Part shown: positions 1-7,281 of the stretch, one piece after another
Numbering within the stretch: the first letter of the stretch is position 1
How the letters are laid out: every line of letters begins with the position of its first letter
Assembly: GCA_964412235.1 (NCBI GenBank)
Contig: CAYPNT010000019.1
Span: 1 to 36,707, forward strand
DNA length: 36,707 nt
Source: JAYZQT01 sp964412235
Lineage (GTDB): Bacteria > Pseudomonadota > Alphaproteobacteria > MPNO01 > UBA830
Direction of reading: 5' to 3'
Notes under the pieces: generated by a model
Told to the model about the DNA's origin: nothing
The model's input: the letters and a program-made list of their open reading frames with translations, nothing else
The model's database searches: none
Made by a program: the position numbers and the translations under genes

Positions 1-450
1 GAGTTGGCCGTTTCGGTCGATCGTATTGGAGAAAATTGCGAGCCCGCTTTATCCACCGTAATGTTCATGGGAGGTGCGGGAGGGTCTCTCCGAGCTGGAG
101 TGACCGTAAACCCGGTGCTCCTAACACGGTCAGTACGGGAATTACGAACTAGGGTTACCTGTGGGGGTGCGCCTGTATACGTCTGGCCAGGGGGCGGGAT
201 CACGCTGATGGCTGATATATTGCGGACACCTGACAAATCGTTCGGTTATGTACCCACGCCTGCATTAGTAGCTCCAATTGAATTTACAATGCGACGGGAC
301 GAATTTATTGCGCTCGGAGGCTATCAAGATCACGTTAGAGATCTTGATGAAGTTCTCAGGGAAGGCGGTCTCCACGGAGTAGAACCAATGCCGTGGGAAG
401 GAAAAAACCCATGGCCACTGACCGAGCGTATGGCGCCTGAGGCTTCCTAA
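1..450 (+). CDS. Probable 6-hydroxynicotinate reductase, C-terminal part (5' end outside window)
   Basis: The reading frame is open from base 1 to the TAA at 448-450, so this is the last 149 residues of a longer protein. A TTG at 4 is in frame but nothing supports it as a start. The fragment has a glycine-rich stretch (MGGAGGSLRAGVT), then a conserved CGGAPVYVWPGGGI segment and GYVPTPALVAPIEFTMR. I recall these from the C-terminus of proteins annotated 6-hydroxynicotinate reductase in Rhizobiales; that match is from memory. The known enzyme is an iron-sulphur flavoprotein that reduces 6-hydroxynicotinate to 1,4,5,6-tetrahydro-6-oxonicotinate. Context supports the call: a UPF0280 gene follows 24 nt downstream and an enamidase, the next pathway enzyme, lies 5 kb away. 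The iron-sulphur and flavin domains would be upstream and cannot be checked here. Confidence 0.6.
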   Translation, partial: ELAVSVDRIGENCEPALSTVMFMGGAGGSLRAGVTVNPVLLTRSVRELRTRVTCGGAPVYVWPGGGITLMADILRTPDKSFGYVPTPALVAPIEFTMRRDEFIALGGYQDHVRDLDEVLREGGLHGVEPMPWEGKNPWPLTERMAPEAS

Positions 451-474
451 TGACTGGTCGTTTGGGGGGCTAAC

Positions 475-1329
475 GTGCTGCAGTCTTCGCTGTTGGCGGA
501 TGGCCGAAGGCTTCACCTTCAACACGGACCCATTGATCTTGTCATCGAGGCTTTTGGGAGCGAAGAAGCAACAGCGTCATCATATAGGCGGGTTCGTGAC
601 CGCTTCTCGACAATTCTTTCTGAGCTCGTTGTAGAACTACCAAAGCTTCAACAAATTGTGCAAGAACCGCGTTGGGTGCCGAAAGGTTCAGTAGCGCGTA
701 GGATGATGGAAGCGGTGTGGCCGCATAGAGGCTCGTTTCTCACGCCTATGGCTGCTGTGGCTGGATCTGTGGCCGATGAAATGATGGTCGCACTATCGCG
801 TGGGCGTGACTTGCGAAAAGCATACATAAACAATTCCGGAGATATAGCGCTTTATCTCGAACCTGGCGAAAAACTTCGACTTGGAATTGTTGGCGAACTT
901 CACAAACCAGCTCTTGATGCGACAGCCGAAATAGGTCATTCCTCACCGATACGCGGTGTCGCGACTAGTGGTTGGCGGGGTCGTAGTTGGTCGTTTGGGA
1001 TCGCCGATGCCGTTACTGTAGTCGCAGTTTCCGCCGCGAAAGCTGATGCGGCGGCAACATTAATTGCCAATGCTGTTAACGCAGATCACCAATCGATAGA
1101 GCGAAGACCAGCGTTAGAGATGGATGATCAAACCGATCTTGGTAACCGCCCTGTAACCGTTTCCGTAGGTGATCTTGATACACTTACTATTGATCTTGCA
1201 CTTGATGCGGGTCATCTGGTTGCGACGAAAATGTTCGAGGATGAGTTGATAGTTGCTGCGGCGTTGCTCCTAAAAGGGAATGTTCGCATAGTAGGAGACG
1301 TTCCTGGCGAGACTAAAAATGTTAAATAA
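475..1329 (+). CDS. UPF0280 family protein (ApbE-like fold)
   Basis: The protein is 284 residues with a GTG start, 24 nt after the preceding stop, so probably cotranscribed with the reductase-like gene. The N-terminus (GRRLHLQHGPIDLVIEA) is typical of UPF0280. The body resembles ApbE flavin transferases: LTPMAAVAGSVADEMM near residues 88-103, INNSGDIALYLEPG near 118-131, and an ATSGW-type segment running into DAVTVVAVSAAKADAAATL near 180-200. ApbE enzymes attach FMN covalently to a Ser or Thr of a target protein using FAD. Whether UPF0280 members do this is not established. The position beside a reductase whose clostridial counterpart was, as I recall, reported to carry covalent flavin makes a maturation role attractive, but that is inference. 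Confidence 0.8.
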   Translation: MLQSSLLADGRRLHLQHGPIDLVIEAFGSEEATASSYRRVRDRFSTILSELVVELPKLQQIVQEPRWVPKGSVARRMMEAVWPHRGSFLTPMAAVAGSVADEMMVALSRGRDLRKAYINNSGDIALYLEPGEKLRLGIVGELHKPALDATAEIGHSSPIRGVATSGWRGRSWSFGIADAVTVVAVSAAKADAAATLIANAVNADHQSIERRPALEMDDQTDLGNRPVTVSVGDLDTLTIDLALDAGHLVATKMFEDELIVAAALLLKGNVRIVGDVPGETKNVK

Positions 1330-1573
1330 TTTTCTTACGTAGTAGTTTTAACTCATTAGTTTAAAACAAAAATGTTTTTATAGTTGATTTTTTGGGAACG
1401 ATTAACTGTTGTGCGAGGGAGGTGCAGAGGAGTGTTGTATTAGTGTTAGAAAACCAAGCAGATATAGTGCATCAGTTTGATAAAATGACGAGATTAGATG
1501 ATAAAAACGAAACTAATTGGGTAATGTTTGTAACCTCCTTAAAAAGTATAGATCAATGTCAGGGGAAAGAAAA
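1330..1573 (+). promoter_or_regulatory. 244-nt intergenic leader upstream of the first DUF1185 gene
   Basis: This is the longest gap in the window. It is A+T-rich and holds a weak A/T hairpin (AAAACA at 1363-1368 against TGTTTT at 1373-1378), too poor to call a terminator. ACCTCCTTA at 1533-1541 matches the anti-Shine-Dalgarno end of 16S rRNA and lies about 20 nt before the ribosome binding site AGGGGAAAG (1561-1569). It could pair weakly with that site. No convincing small gene is present; the in-frame stretch at 1392-1577 starts with TTG and resembles no family I know. Confidence 0.3.
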
Positions 1574-2203
1574 ATGAATGATGGCAGAGTAGTTTTAGAA
1601 ACCACATCAAGCGGCGATTTTGGCGACCTTGTTAAGGTCCGTAAATTCGTCCTCTGCGTTGAAGAGGTACTCCACGAATTTGGCCCAGCCGCGGAAACGC
1701 CCCAGTTAAAGGGGTATGTAGCTGCCGTAACACACAACCCCTACGCCGGGAGTTACGTCGAAGACATTCTGCCCTTAATGGAACAGCTGAAACCTATGGG
1801 TATTGAGATGGCTAAGAAGCTGATGGGTGTAATGGGTGGTGCGGATAATGTCGTGGCTTATGGTAAGAGTGCAATAGTTGGGGAGAACGGGGAACTTGAG
1901 CATGCTGCGTTGTGGCACGAACCCGGTGGTTACGGAATGCGTCAACTCATGGAAAAGTCAGCCGCAATCGTTCCTTCAACAAAAAAAGTTGGGGGACCGG
2001 GTTGTTCCGTAGACGTCCCAATTGCTCATGCGAATGCCGCGTACGTTCGGTCGCACTTTGACACGGTCGTTTGTTCTATCAATGATGCGCCGCGTGCAAA
2101 CGAGATTGTTTGGGTGCAATCGATGTCTACTGCACCGCGAATTTATGCCCGTTCTGCAGGACTACAGGATAAAGACGTAATCGGAGAAGATGGACTTCGG
2201 TAG
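1574..2203 (+). CDS. DUF1185 / amino acid synthesis family protein, copy 1
   Basis: The protein has 209 residues from the ATG at 1574, which has AGGGGAAAG at 1561-1569. In-frame ATGs at 1517 and 1556 would add up to 19 residues unlike the family. Landmarks are YAGSYVEDI, YGKSAIVGENGELEHAA, VPSTKKVGGPGCSVDVP, AAYVRSHFD and DAPRANEI, ending in GEDGLR. These define the family labelled amino acid synthesis (PF06684), whose biochemical activity is not established. It is a clear paralogue of the gene at 4716-5300. It converges on the molybdenum hydroxylase gene with only 3 nt between stops. Its location in a pyridine-type cluster suggests a role in catabolism of a cyclic amide or enamine intermediate, but no reaction can be assigned. 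Confidence 0.85.
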   Translation: MNDGRVVLETTSSGDFGDLVKVRKFVLCVEEVLHEFGPAAETPQLKGYVAAVTHNPYAGSYVEDILPLMEQLKPMGIEMAKKLMGVMGGADNVVAYGKSAIVGENGELEHAALWHEPGGYGMRQLMEKSAAIVPSTKKVGGPGCSVDVPIAHANAAYVRSHFDTVVCSINDAPRANEIVWVQSMSTAPRIYARSAGLQDKDVIGEDGLR

Positions 2204-2206
2204 TCA

Positions 2207-4549
2207 TTATACAGATTGAATGGCCTGCCAAATTCTTTGGGGAGTAGTGGGAATACCTAATTCCACACCGTTGTTGCCGTCCATTGCGTCCATTATTGCA
2301 TTATATATTACTGGGTAAGATCCGCCGTTCCCGGCTTCTCCGCAACCCTTCACTCCGAGCGGGTTTGTTGTGCACCGTACAGGGTGGGTTGTGAAATCAA
2401 TGTGGGTGATATCATCCGCACGAGGTAGTTGATAATCGAGGTATGTGGCGGTCAGAAGTTGGCCATTTTCATCATAAATAGTGTCTTCACAAATGACCTG
2501 GCCAATACCTTGAGCAATTCCTCCGTGGACTTGGCCTTCGACGACGAGGGGGTTTACCACAACCCCAAAATCATCAACCACAGTGTAACGTTTTATCGAG
2601 ATGTTTCCGGTATCGGGATCAATTTCTACCTCCGCCACATGGCAGCCGTTCGGGAAACTAATTGGAGCAGTGTTGTGGTTAACCTTACTTGATAATGTTT
2701 CGGGTGCATCTTCATCCAAGGTAGACAACTCCCTTAGTTTTTCTTCCAAGGCCATGATATCGATAGATCTATCGGTACCTGTTACGGTGAAGGCCCCGTC
2801 TGAAAACGTAATATCTTCAATTGCGGCTTCTAGGACCTGACTGGCTCCTTTAAGACCTTTGTTTACAATTATTGCCGCACATTCAATGATCGCACCACTA
2901 GCTGCGATCATTGAGCGAGATCCCCCGGATCCGCCCGCACCAGGGCTCATTTCATCTGAATCATGCTGGACAAGCTTGATACACTCAAAGGGTATGCCGA
3001 GTTGGGATGACAGGACCTGAGCGAATGGCGTGGCATGCCCCATACCAAAATCTTTGGTTCCCGACGTAAGTGTTACAGTGCCATCAGACTCAAAACGAAT
3101 ATCGGCAAGTTCGGTACCCGGGCCTGCCGTGGTTTCAAGGTAGGGGGCAATACCTAAACCAAGTAATTTTCCACCGGCCTCAGCAGATTTTTTGCGGTTA
3201 AGATAGCCATCGTAATCGGCGCGTTTCAAACATTTATCAAGGATAGTTTCAAATTCTCCGGAATCGTATGTGAGGTCTACAGGTGTTGAATGAGGAAGCA
3301 TTTCGGGGCTGATCATATTACGCCTCCGGATTTCTATCCTGTCCATTCCTATTTCTTCTGCCGCCTTGTCTATTAGTCGTTCCAGAAAAAACTTAGATTC
3401 GGGCCGGCCCGCGCCCCTGTAGGGGCCGGTGGGCACAGTATTGGTAAAGATACATTTTGTATTAAATGAGATCGCCGGTGTTTTATATACGCTAATAATA
3501 TTTCGACTGGTCACCATTGTTGCAGGCCATGGTCCCATGGCGGTCAGGTAGGCCCCCATATCGCCTACTCCGTCAACGCGCAAGGCGAGAAAGTTAGCAT
3601 TTGTGTCGAGGCCGAGGGTTAACTCGAAGGTCATAGCGCGGCCGTGATGATCGGAGAGAAAACTTTCTGTTCTGTCCGCTGTCCATTTCACTGGGCGCCC
3701 GAGTTTTTTGGCAGCAAATAGGGCGACAACGGCTTCGTTAAAAGCACTACCCTTCATACCGAACGATCCCCCCACTTCTTGCGACACTATTCGCATTTTC
3801 TCTGGCTCGATATCCAACATATTGGCCATCGCATTGCGGTATCCGGCGACGCCTTGAGTGCCGACATGCAGTGTAAATTTTTTCAGTTCTGAGTCGTATT
3901 CTCCGACTGTTGCCCTAGGTTCCATGGCACTTACGATCATGCGGGTATTTGTTAGTTTTATTTTAGTAATGTGAGACGCTTTTTCGAAGGCTTGTTCAAC
4001 CTTTTGGTCATCGCCCCAATGGAAATCAAGACATGTATTCCGCGGAGCCATTTTCCACACTTGCGGTGCACCAATGGTCTCTGCAATTACCGGGTCTGTG
4101 ACGTAGGGTAAAGGGTTTATTTCAAGCTTTATTTGCTCAATTGCATCCTGAGCTTCGGATGCGGTTTCCGCGATGACGGCTGCAATGGGGTCGCCAACGT
4201 GTTTGACCTCTCCAACCGCGAGGGCGGGACGGGGTGGGACAACTGCATCAGAGCCGTCTCGGCTTTTAACAGCAATAGGGCACGGTATATCTTTTACACC
4301 CGCATTGCGTAGATCTTCACCTGAAAAAACACCTATGACGCCGGGGGCCGCAATCGCACCGGAAACATCGAGCGATTGTATCTCACCGTGGGGCAGTGGT
4401 GAGCGGAGAAATCGAGCATATGCCTGTCCTTGGGCATCGTAATCGTCTGTATATAGCCCGTCCCCTCTGAGGAGCTTTGGATCTTCTGAACGGAGTACGG
4501 GTTGGCCGATCCCAAATTTTAGTGGTTCGAGTATAGTCTCATCAGGCAT
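2207..4549 (-). CDS. Xanthine dehydrogenase family molybdopterin-binding (large) subunit
   Basis: The 780-residue protein has the length and order of the large subunit of the molybdenum hydroxylase family (xanthine dehydrogenase, CO dehydrogenase CoxL, nicotinate dehydrogenase). The a/b hammerhead is N-terminal (GQPVLRSEDPKLLRGDGLYTDD from residue 15). QEVGGSFGMKG (257-267) and GPYRGAGRPE (375-384) line the molybdopterin site, and GCGEAG puts the expected catalytic glutamate at 738. The AYRGAGR-like loop matches the form II aldehyde oxidase/hydroxylase group, not the CO-oxidising form I signature. Such subunits hydroxylate N-heterocycles or aldehydes using water oxygen and pass electrons to [2Fe-2S] and FAD subunits. 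Neither partner is encoded nearby, so it must borrow them from elsewhere or from beyond the window. The neighbourhood suggests a pyridine ring or carboxylated heterocycle as substrate. Confidence 0.9.
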   Translation of the reverse strand: MPDETILEPLKFGIGQPVLRSEDPKLLRGDGLYTDDYDAQGQAYARFLRSPLPHGEIQSLDVSGAIAAPGVIGVFSGEDLRNAGVKDIPCPIAVKSRDGSDAVVPPRPALAVGEVKHVGDPIAAVIAETASEAQDAIEQIKLEINPLPYVTDPVIAETIGAPQVWKMAPRNTCLDFHWGDDQKVEQAFEKASHITKIKLTNTRMIVSAMEPRATVGEYDSELKKFTLHVGTQGVAGYRNAMANMLDIEPEKMRIVSQEVGGSFGMKGSAFNEAVVALFAAKKLGRPVKWTADRTESFLSDHHGRAMTFELTLGLDTNANFLALRVDGVGDMGAYLTAMGPWPATMVTSRNIISVYKTPAISFNTKCIFTNTVPTGPYRGAGRPESKFFLERLIDKAAEEIGMDRIEIRRRNMISPEMLPHSTPVDLTYDSGEFETILDKCLKRADYDGYLNRKKSAEAGGKLLGLGIAPYLETTAGPGTELADIRFESDGTVTLTSGTKDFGMGHATPFAQVLSSQLGIPFECIKLVQHDSDEMSPGAGGSGGSRSMIAASGAIIECAAIIVNKGLKGASQVLEAAIEDITFSDGAFTVTGTDRSIDIMALEEKLRELSTLDEDAPETLSSKVNHNTAPISFPNGCHVAEVEIDPDTGNISIKRYTVVDDFGVVVNPLVVEGQVHGGIAQGIGQVICEDTIYDENGQLLTATYLDYQLPRADDITHIDFTTHPVRCTTNPLGVKGCGEAGNGGSYPVIYNAIMDAMDGNNGVELGIPTTPQRIWQAIQSV

Positions 4550-4715
4550 ATGCTGGGTTCTCTATTGGAGTGGATTTGCGGCAATTTAGCAGAGCTTAAG
4601 CTGCTGGCAATCCACCTGATGAAATTAATAGAAAGGTTATCTTCTGCCTTGACAATTATATTTGCGGACATGACCTTTGGGGACCACGCGGTATCAAAAT
4701 TTCCAGGGAGTTCAC
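4550..4715. promoter_or_regulatory. Divergent promoter region between hydroxylase and second DUF1185 gene
   Basis: The 166 nt separate the minus-strand hydroxylase start (4549) from the plus-strand DUF1185 start (4716), so it should hold promoters for both directions. The plus-strand gene has a ribosome binding site CAGGGAG at 4704-4710. No clear dyad or -35/-10 pair stands out. An open frame on the plus strand at 4550-4753 overlaps the real gene and has no family resemblance. Confidence 0.4.
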
Positions 4716-5300
4716 ATGCCGGCAAATATTCGAAAGACATCAGTCATTGTTGAAGAAACCCATAAAGATATCGGAAAGTCAGTCGATCCGCCGACACGGA
4801 AGGCGGCTGCTCTAGCCGTAATTGAAAACCCATTCGCGGGTAAATATGAAGAAGATTTAAGCGATTTGATGGATATTGGCGCAGAACTCGGAGAAACGCT
4901 TGGAAAAATGTGTGTTGAAGCGCTTGGTATCAGTCCTGAAGATGCAGAGAGTTATGGTAAAGCTGCAATCGTCGGAGAAAATGGTGAATGGGAGCATGCA
5001 GCGGCGATATTGCACCCAAAACTCGGCGCGCCTTTACGTAAAGAAGTGGAAAAAGGGGCCGCGCTAGTGCCATCAGTAAAAAAGCTTGGAGGACCGGGCA
5101 CATCGATAGATGTGCCCCTCGGTCATAAAGATGCTGCGTACGTACGCAGCCATTTCGATGGAATGGAGGTTCGACTCGCAGATGCCCCGAGAGCAAATGA
5201 AATTGTCGTTGCTATTTCCGTTACGGACTCAGGCCGACCCTTTCCAAGGGTGGGTGGTTTGACAACAGATCAAATGAAAGGCGAGGACGGGCTCAGATAA
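4716..5300 (+). CDS. DUF1185 / amino acid synthesis family protein, copy 2
   Basis: The start at 4716 gives 194 residues and has CAGGGAG five bases upstream; an upstream in-frame GTG-like start at 4677 lacks such a site. The family landmarks repeat: FAGKYEEDL, YGKAAIVGENGEWEHAA, VPSVKKLGGPGTSIDVP, AAYVRSHFD, DAPRANEI and the terminal GEDGLR. It is co-directional with copy 1 but separated by the hydroxylase gene on the other strand, so this is not a simple tandem. The shared core is strong while the N-termini differ, which fits old duplication or a heteromeric complex. Function is unknown. It converges with the enamidase gene, with 9 nt between stops. An 18-bp perfect palindrome at 5133-5150 lies within the AYVRS-coding stretch. 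Confidence 0.85.
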   Translation: MPANIRKTSVIVEETHKDIGKSVDPPTRKAAALAVIENPFAGKYEEDLSDLMDIGAELGETLGKMCVEALGISPEDAESYGKAAIVGENGEWEHAAAILHPKLGAPLRKEVEKGAALVPSVKKLGGPGTSIDVPLGHKDAAYVRSHFDGMEVRLADAPRANEIVVAISVTDSGRPFPRVGGLTTDQMKGEDGLR

Positions 5301-5309
5301 AGCCAGATG

Positions 5310-6500
5310 TCAGATAACCTCTGGAATCGTTTCTGCTGGGGGCGTGTTGCGACTTCGGCCAGATGAGACACGACCGTCGATCATTACCATTCCGACACCC
5401 GGTATATCGCCCATTTGTACGCTTTCCAATAGATCTTTGCCCGCGCTGTGCTGAGCTTTGTCGAGGAATACAAAATCTGCCGCCCTTCCAGTTTCGATTA
5501 GGCCACAATCTAATTCTCGCATACGCGCCGTATTCCCAGTAGCGAAACAAAAAGCAGTTTCTGCGGGGATTTCGCCGAGTGAGGATAACATTGAGATCAT
5601 TCTTAAAATGCCGAGGGGCTGGACACCAGAGCCTGCGGGTCCGTCCGTGCCTAAAATAACGCGCTCAGATTGTTGCAGCTCGAAAGCGGTACGGAGAGCG
5701 AACAAGGCCGCCTTTTCGTTACCATTGTGCACAATTTCAATTCCTGCTTGACACTCCTCACAAAGACATCGGATTTGATCAAGTGGCAGGGACGTATGTC
5801 CGCCGTTGATATGCCCAATTATATCCGCGCCCGCCTCGAGAACTACGTCCTTGTCAATTAATCCCGAACCCGGGATTGAGGGTCCGCCAGTGTGGATGGT
5901 TGATTGGATTCCATATTTGCGTGCCCAATCGACCATTTGTTTAGCTTCGTCGCCAGCTTTTACCCCACCTAATCCTATTTCTCCAAGCAGCTTAACTCCA
6001 GCCTCACTGAGTTCCTTGAAATCTTCTTCCACCATACCTTTTTCTAGAATTGGAGCCCCAGCTCGCACCTTTACTCCACCTGCGGGAAATGCAGAGAAGC
6101 AGCGTTGGGCGGTGATGCCGAGGGCTACGACTCCTTTGGGGTCCTTCGGACGTCCGGGAAGATGCACTTCACCCGCGGAAATCATTGTTGTAACGCCCCC
6201 GTGCATGGAAGAGTCAATCCAATTAAGCTGACTTTGGCGAGGCGTCCAATCACCAAATACAGGATGAACATGGCTGTCAATTAAACCGGGGCAAAGTGTT
6301 ACTCCGTGCGCGTCTATCGTTAGGTCGGCAGCCTCGGTGTCGATATCTGCTTCTTTTCCAAAGGCTGCTATTTTTCCGCCCACCGCAACTAATGTATCGG
6401 CGCTGATTATTGGATTTTCAAGTGCTCCTGACAGTACTTGTCCAATGTTTTTTATTACGGTTTTTCCTTGGGGTGGTTCGGGCGCAGTGGGTCCAGCCAT
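5310..6500 (-). CDS. ena: Enamidase-type amidohydrolase (6-oxo-1,4,5,6-tetrahydronicotinate hydrolase)
   Basis: The 396-residue protein follows the Eubacterium barkeri enamidase closely over its whole length by my recollection of that sequence: KNIGQVLSGALENPIISADT, PGLIDSHVH, HGGVTTMISAG, LPGRPKD, GDIPGVGMVMIDG and a final SRNTPPA. Metal-site residues are present: H77 and H79 (HVH), E174 (GEIG) as the bridging acid, H203 (IHTGG), H230 (GHINGG) and D286 (GTDGP). The known reaction is hydrolysis of the cyclic enamide to 2-formylglutarate and ammonia, the step after 6-hydroxynicotinate reductase. GGAAGGA lies about 8 nt before the ATG. It is probably cotranscribed with the cysteine hydrolase (22 nt gap) and the SDR upstream. 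Substrate could differ if the pathway uses a substituted pyridine. Confidence 0.88.
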   Translation of the reverse strand: MAGPTAPEPPQGKTVIKNIGQVLSGALENPIISADTLVAVGGKIAAFGKEADIDTEAADLTIDAHGVTLCPGLIDSHVHPVFGDWTPRQSQLNWIDSSMHGGVTTMISAGEVHLPGRPKDPKGVVALGITAQRCFSAFPAGGVKVRAGAPILEKGMVEEDFKELSEAGVKLLGEIGLGGVKAGDEAKQMVDWARKYGIQSTIHTGGPSIPGSGLIDKDVVLEAGADIIGHINGGHTSLPLDQIRCLCEECQAGIEIVHNGNEKAALFALRTAFELQQSERVILGTDGPAGSGVQPLGILRMISMLSSLGEIPAETAFCFATGNTARMRELDCGLIETGRAADFVFLDKAQHSAGKDLLESVQMGDIPGVGMVMIDGRVSSGRSRNTPPAETIPEVI

Positions 6501-6522
6501 GTCGGGTATCCTTCCGTCCTAC

Positions 6523-7233
6523 TTAAGCATCTATTGGTTCATTGCGCCGATCGGATGCTTCCAACCGAGCACACAATTCATCCGTATTTTGAACGTCGCC
6601 AAAGTGTGTATAGAAAGCGACCAGGGAATTCGCGTGTTCTTCGTCTGATGCGGTTGCACAACCGTCGGAGACCATCAAGGCACGGTAGTTGAGCATCATT
6701 GCGTCCCGCGCAGTGCTTTCACAGCAAACATTTGTAGCAACACCACAGACAAGAATGTTTTCAATGTTATTATCTTTTAATATGAGTTCTATATCAGACG
6801 ATCCCTGGATAAAGGCACTGTAACGTCGCTTTGTGACGCGAAAGTCGTCATCCTTTACGTCGAGTGTGGGCCAAAGTTCAAAGGGCCATTCGCCTCGCGT
6901 CATAGATTCAACCCGTATTTCTGCTTTGTCTGGCGTATAGCGTTCGTGCGCAGTCCGCCACGTGAATGCGGTGTCGGCTGGTGCAAGGTTCTGTATCCAG
7001 ATCACGATACCGCCCGTCCGCCTAACAGTGTCCGCAATACGATTGACGTTGTCGACTATTGTTTGGCCCACGGGGCAGCCCGCTTGTTGGCTTTCATCCA
7101 TAAAATAGTTTTGCATGTCAACCACGACCAACGCGGTTTTTTCGGTATCGAAAGTCTCTTGTGAGTGTTCCCTCCCCATACGGTTTACCATTTGGTCGAT
7201 ATATTTTTTTGGCATTTCGAAGTTATGAGGCAT
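6523..7233 (-). CDS. Isochorismatase-like cysteine amidohydrolase
   Basis: A 236-residue isochorismatase-fold hydrolase with the D-K-C triad: D39 in VVVDMQNYF, K135 in VTKRRYSAF and C170 in GVATNVCCESTARDA. The SAF...D..L segment and long middle region resemble RutB and N-carbamoylsarcosine amidase-type members, so an amide or ureido substrate is likelier than isochorismate. The start at 7233 is chosen because AGGAAGG ends 6 nt before it; the ATG at 7239 would abut that site. It lies between enamidase and an SDR in one minus-strand run. If the pathway carries a second nitrogen or an amide, as maleamate does in aerobic nicotinate catabolism, this enzyme could release it as ammonia. That assignment is inference. 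Confidence 0.85.
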   Translation of the reverse strand: MPHNFEMPKKYIDQMVNRMGREHSQETFDTEKTALVVVDMQNYFMDESQQAGCPVGQTIVDNVNRIADTVRRTGGIVIWIQNLAPADTAFTWRTAHERYTPDKAEIRVESMTRGEWPFELWPTLDVKDDDFRVTKRRYSAFIQGSSDIELILKDNNIENILVCGVATNVCCESTARDAMMLNYRALMVSDGCATASDEEHANSLVAFYTHFGDVQNTDELCARLEASDRRNEPIDA

Positions 7234-7281
7234 TTTCATCCTTCCTGTTTCTATAACTATAATGTTAAGCCCTTATGTAAG

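Noticed and set aside
1363..1378. A/T hairpin AAAACA...TGTTTT after the UPF0280 gene
   Set aside because: The stem is only six A/T-rich pairs with a short loop; too weak to call a terminator.
1392..1577. 61-codon open frame in the leader of the first DUF1185 gene
   Set aside because: It starts with TTG, has no good ribosome site, overlaps the real start and has no recognisable family feature.
4550..4753. 67-codon frame between the hydroxylase and DUF1185 copy 2
   Set aside because: It overlaps the start of the real gene in another frame and resembles no family; the region serves better as a divergent promoter.
5133..5150. Perfect 18-bp palindrome GCTGCGTACGTACGCAGC
   Set aside because: It lies inside the DUF1185 copy 2 gene and encodes part of the conserved AAYVRS segment, so it is explained by coding; no promoter or gene start is close.
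6337..6692. Open frames on the plus strand opposite enamidase and cysteine hydrolase
   Set aside because: They are antisense shadows of well-supported minus-strand genes, with no domain features.
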